This document shows, piece after piece, positions 60,160-64,000 of a stretch of DNA of 64,000 nt; within the stretch, counting starts at the first letter, position 1, and each line of letters begins with the position of its first letter. The notes below the pieces were generated by a model that was given only the letters and a program-made list of their open reading frames with translations, searched no databases and was not told where the DNA came from. Source of the DNA: Mytilisepta virgata (taxonomy: Eukaryota > Mollusca > Bivalvia > Mytilida > Mytilidae); NCBI GenBank assembly GCA_028015205.1, contig CM051514.1, positions 7,192,001-7,256,000 on the forward strand, given 5' to 3'. The position numbers and the translations under genes were made by a program.

Positions 60160-60375
60160 CAGCTAACATTGTAAGAATGTGACATAGACAAATACTACAA
60201 GGATACATATATAACTAAAAGAATAAAAAACAAACTAAACCGAATTAGAGCAAGAGAGCACAGAAAATAAAGCACAAGCAAGGTGAACTCCCACAGAAAA
60301 CTGGTATTGATATTAGTTACCCCGTAAGGGTAACATGTCCTGCTTCCCTAACGGCACCCTTCACATTGTCCGTGA
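60160..60375. repeat. Probable mussel-type repeat tail
   Basis: CACAAGCAAGGTGAACTCCC, then TAAGGGTAACATGTCCTGCT and ACGGCACCCTTCAC, echo the layout of the Penelope-like tail, but too diverged to assign. Confidence 0.4.
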
Positions 60376-61258
60376 ATAACATCTGTTAATGTGCCAAGGT
60401 GAACATTGCAATGATTTTTTTTCGTAGAATTGTTTTTTTTTCTTCTAAAATCTATACTGTTTCTAATTTCCAGCTAAATGATTACATTGACCAATGATGG
60501 AATGTCGAAAACTATCAATTCATTCAATTTATTCTAGATTTGTTTACATCTTGTCATATCTTCAAAGAACATAGATTGTGTACGTCAGCCTGAAAGTAAA
60601 GAAGCATCAAATTTGATTGGATCTAGAAATATTAATCAGATGTATTACAGACAAGTGTTGATAAGCTATTTGATTTTTTCGATGAGACCCGAGTTGTGGG
60701 CTAGTGATCCATCTATCAACAATGTAAGCATCATGATCTGCGTGCCAATTACAAATCCATTCATGAATGTGTTAATTTTACAGATATAGAGCAAGTATTT
60801 AGCAAGTGAGTAGGTAATTTCTTTATTTTGTTCAAACATCCCTCAAGAGTTGGAAGATGGAGAATTGTGTATTTTACGTTCCTTAGCCGATTATTATATC
60901 CCTGCTCCAAAGGATAGGGGGTAAACTGTCTTACCCTTGTGGTTCATTCCGTGCGTCCGTCGTTTGTCCGTAACAAAATTTTTCGTCACACTTTTCTCTG
61001 CAACTACTCTTCACAGCCGCTTAATATTTTGTCACAAGCCTTCTATAGCTACGCCATATTGTGCGATACGTTTTCAGACCAAGGCACATCAACTTTCTAT
61101 TTGACGAATTCGTTTATTTTTCGAACTTATCGAAAAGCTCGGGTACCACTAGTGAGCAATGACTCACAGTAAATCTTGTTATTATTTTATTCAAAATCAT
61201 TCAACTTTGTATTCTCTAGTTTGTCTGTTGATAAGTACGGCAATGCTATAACGTTGTG
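60376..61258. other. No gene seen
   Basis: Unrecognised AT-rich sequence. Confidence 0.5.
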
Positions 61259-61460
61259 ATCTCCTTAGCTGAAATTTGGCTTCCTATTTCGGTATTTTTG
61301 GTTATGAGTACTTCTTGTTTTAAAATAAGTTTGGTTTTTGGTCTTCCAAATGTTTCGGTTTTAATGCTGCTGATGAGAGGTAACTCCTTGAAATGCGTCG
61401 CATACAGCATATTATAAATTTACTATATCTAATATTAGTATCTTTGGATTGTTATTTTTA
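61259..61460 (+). mobile_element. Hammerhead-bearing interspersed repeat, copy 4 (5'-truncated)
   Basis: Starts at GATCTCCTTAGCTGAAATTT, the middle of the longer copies, and keeps the hammerhead and 3' tail. Confidence 0.75.
61364..61410 (+). ncRNA. Hammerhead ribozyme candidate, best-paired copy
   Basis: Stem I 61364-61369 with 61405-61410; core CUGAUGA 61370-61376; stem II 61377-61380 with 61386-61389; GAA 61390-61392; stem III AUGC 61393-61396 with GCAU 61400-61403; H17 is A61404. Stem III is fully Watson-Crick here because the U at position 2 of its 3' strand in the other copies is C, turning a G-U pair into G-C. Activity inferred. Confidence 0.78.
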
Positions 61461-61559
61461 AACACATGTTCCGTACAATAATGCTATAAGTAAAATTCTT
61501 TCCGGAACATGGAAACAATTCGGTACGCATGTTTATCGTCTTTCCCCATACCCATACTA

Positions 61560-63176
61560 CACAAAGAAAAAAGTTAAGCACCCCCTAATATATTGAAACT
61601 TTAAAAGTTACAGCCAGTTTGAATTTGATTATTTAAATCGATTATAGCTAGGATAATATCCATTTAAAAAGATGTGCTCAAACAAGTGTGATCAGCATTT
61701 GTTATATCGACTAGTCATGTACGTGAACCATGCCTCTAAGGCTTTTCACAAAATCCAGTTTGCCCACGCTTCGAATTTGGGTATTTAAGTACGGTGTTTT
61801 TTTTTAAATTTATTCATTCCAAGTTATCATGGTAGGAAGACGAATATCGGAAGCACAAAGATGGCAAATAATCGGCATGCACACAACGGGGATGTCCTTT
61901 AAACCTATTGGGCGTCAGATGGGCTACCACTATACAGTGATCAGCCGATTAGTTAGAAAACACACACTAACAGCCGACGTGAAAGACCGTCAAAGATCTG
62001 GTAGACCACGGGTTACATCTGACCGGGAAAATAGGGCATTGCAGCGTTTGGTTAGACGTATGCCATTCGCAACCAGTCCCGTACTTAAACAACACTGATT
62101 GCCCAACAGACGGTTATCAGCACGAACGGTCAGAAACCGTCTGAAATCAGCGGGGTTGAGATCAAGAAGGGTCATCAAGCGGCCACTATTGGTTGACCGA
62201 CATCGACGAGCACGTTTGACATGGTGTTTGGCACGACGCGGTTGGAACATCAGGAATTGGCGCAAGATTCATTGGTCAGACGACAGCCGGTTTCTGCTTC
62301 ATGTCACCGATGGCCGGACGAGGGTCTGGAGGGCAAAAAATACAGCTTATACCCCAAGGAACATCCAGCCAACTGTCCCGTACGGTGGAGGCTCAGTAAT
62401 GGTTTGGGGGTGTATCTCCCATGACTGCATGCTGGATTTAGTCACCATAAGAGGCACCCTTAATGGCGACCAGTACATCAGAGACGTCTTGCAACCAGTT
62501 GTTGTCCCTCATTTAAACAACCACCCACTCGCCACAAGGCCTTTATTTATGGATGACAACGCCAGGCCTCACCGTTCAAGAGCAGTAACTGCTTACATCC
62601 AAAGGGAAGCGGTTGCACGGATTCCTTGGCCAGCCATGAGCCCGGATTTGAATCCGATAGAGCGTATTTGGGATTTGTTAGGCCGTCGTGTACAGGCACG
62701 AGAACCTCCAGTGCAGAACATTCGTCAGTTGGAAGCAACATTGCATCAGGAATGGCAACAACTTACAAAACAGGACATCAGACGTCTAACTGGAGGGATG
62801 AGGCGCAGGGTTGACGCTGTTATCCGAGCACGTGGGGGTTTCACCCGGTACTGAACTTTCAACAATAGAAGTCGTCGAGTGACCGATATGTAACATTTTT
62901 AAAGAGAAATGACAGTCTGGTCGTGCCAATCGAACTGTGGAGATTCAAACTTAAAATGGACGTTTTAATGACAAAAGCTACCCTTGTGATATTGTTAATA
63001 AATATTCTTCAAATTTACATTTTTCTTTATTTTGTTCATTGTATCCTATAGCCAATGGTATGCCCTTATAGGTCACTATTGTGATTTTGTTATTATAAGT
63101 TCAATAATTCTGTGATACTGGTCGTATCATTTGTCATATCAAAAAACTATAGGGGTGCTTAACTTTTTTCCTTGTG
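61560..63176 (+). mobile_element. Tc1-like DNA transposon, nearly complete (1617 bp)
   Basis: Terminal inverted repeats of about 28 bp begin CACAAAGAAAAAAGTTAAGC (left) and, in reverse at the right end, CACAAGGAAAAAAGTTAAGC. TA at 61558-61559 and 63177-63178 is the expected target duplication. One transposase gene fills the interior, with an AATAAA at 62997-63002 downstream. Length and layout match complete Tc1 elements. GC content of the gene is clearly above the surrounding DNA, consistent with a fairly recent arrival. Confidence 0.95.
61829..62854 (+). pseudogene. Tc1-family transposase, one in-frame stop
   Basis: The enzyme would cut the element at its inverted repeats and reinsert it at TA sites in the nucleus. 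The frame starts at ATG 61829 and would be 341 codons, the usual Tc1 length. Residues about 5-45 form the first helix-turn-helix, GRPR at 58-61 is the linker motif, and a second DNA-binding part follows (ARTVRNRLKSAGL). The DDE catalytic domain has D151 (WSDDSRF), D243 (MDDNARPH) and E278 (SPDLNPIERIW), with 34 residues between the last two, i.e. DD34E; the glycine-rich GGGSVMVWG is present. The only defect seen is TGA at 62096-62098 (codon 90), in a CpG-decay context, between the two DNA-binding parts. No frameshift is seen, so inactivation looks recent. Confidence 0.95.
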
Positions 63177-64000
63177 TATATATCGACCTGATGAGGCCTT
63201 CAGATTGCCCGTATTTCCCTGACTAAGTATAATTTAAGGTATTTTATCAGTGAAGTTACTTTTAATTTGTACGTGTGTACGTATTTTCAATTAAATATAT
63301 CATATTTGACCAAACATTGAGTTAAAGATAAAAATAAATGGACTTCGTCACTTCCGCTATTGCCATTTTTGTAAAATTGTTGTCACGGAATATAAACAAT
63401 GACTTCAGATTTGAAATGGGTTTTTTCTCATTCCAAGAATAGGAATGAATTTATGCGCAAGTGTTAGATTAAACATTGCGTCTGCAAAGAGACCGCGCTC
63501 CCCTACATGGTGTTACGTGTATATTTATTTCTAGCTGAAGCTAGGGAAAAGTAAGATATTTTACCATAGTATCAGGTTAAATCTAGAGGCCAATTTGGTC
63601 TTGCTGATCTTTAAAATTATTCTCTTTGTTGAAGACCTACCCAAGACTTTCAAAATGAACAACAGCAATAAAAACAATGTTACTGTTTTTGTGTCGCCTG
63701 CGGAACGCATGGTCGACACATAGGGATCACTATCTGTCGTCTTGCGTCTTGCGTCGTCAGACTTTTCTTCTGTCCTCAACTACTCGTAAACCGCTCAAAG
63801 GAATTTGATGAAACTTTCTCAGTGCATTTACCTTAATGCACAGGTGTGCATATATATTTCATTTTTAGAAAATTAAGATATTTTTTTTTTTGTAAAAATT
63901 GAAATTTAAAAAAAAAAGGGGGGGGTGTCCAAACTTCTATTCTCAACTACTCCAAATTTGTATCAAAGAATTTATTACCATAGTCTATACCTCGACTTGT
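63177..64000. other. No gene seen
   Basis: AT-rich sequence with poly-A/poly-G tracts near 63910-63928. About 63690-63860 may be an old interspersed repeat. Confidence 0.45.

Noticed and set aside
63186..63220. CCTGATGAGG near the Tc1 right end as a hammerhead core
   Set aside because: No GAAA element follows at workable distance and stems do not pair.

Overview
This is non-coding, AT-rich, repeat-dense animal DNA. Several interspersed repeats (for example 11335-11818 and 53592-53885) match, as far as I remember, sequences ubiquitous in marine mussels. Together with Penelope-like, Tc1 and tRNA-derived SINE elements they point to a bivalve, probably Mytilidae. That identification rests on memory and context, not on a search.

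Host genes: I can support only one host coding exon, the first coding exon of a class A peptide GPCR on the minus strand (515-854). It has a splice acceptor just before its ATG and a splice donor at its end; the remaining exons would lie left of the window. A weaker exon-like segment with a donor site lies at 56974-57077 (minus), with an inverted copy at 52353-52434.

Layout. 0-6.3 kb: GPCR exon, a 60-bp minisatellite with higher-order structure (3421-5065), and a decayed hammerhead-like motif next to 37-bp tandem repeats. 8-30 kb: hammerhead-bearing repeats (9661, 19367, 26276), tRNA-derived SINEs with clean target-site duplications (12135, 19017, 24391), TTAA-flanked MITEs, a 32-bp minisatellite (27031-27772) and a Tc1/mariner-type MITE (29174-29437). 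30-45 kb: mostly unrecognised DNA with scattered SINE-like repeats, a rearranged Penelope-like reverse-transcriptase relic (40835-41500) and more MITEs. 45-54 kb: a LINE relic (48632-49577) and mussel-type repeats. 52-58 kb: unusual inverted architecture, made of two exon-like inverted copies, AGCGCT palindromic arrays, a head-to-head inverted repeat with matching start codons, and a 50-bp minisatellite. 61-63 kb: another hammerhead repeat and a nearly complete 1.6-kb Tc1 transposon whose transposase has one in-frame stop.

Most notable: one repeat family carries a 47-nt segment that folds as a hammerhead ribozyme. All core residues are present in three copies, one copy has a pairing-improving change in stem III, and another has lost a core adenine. 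Self-cleavage is inferred from sequence only.
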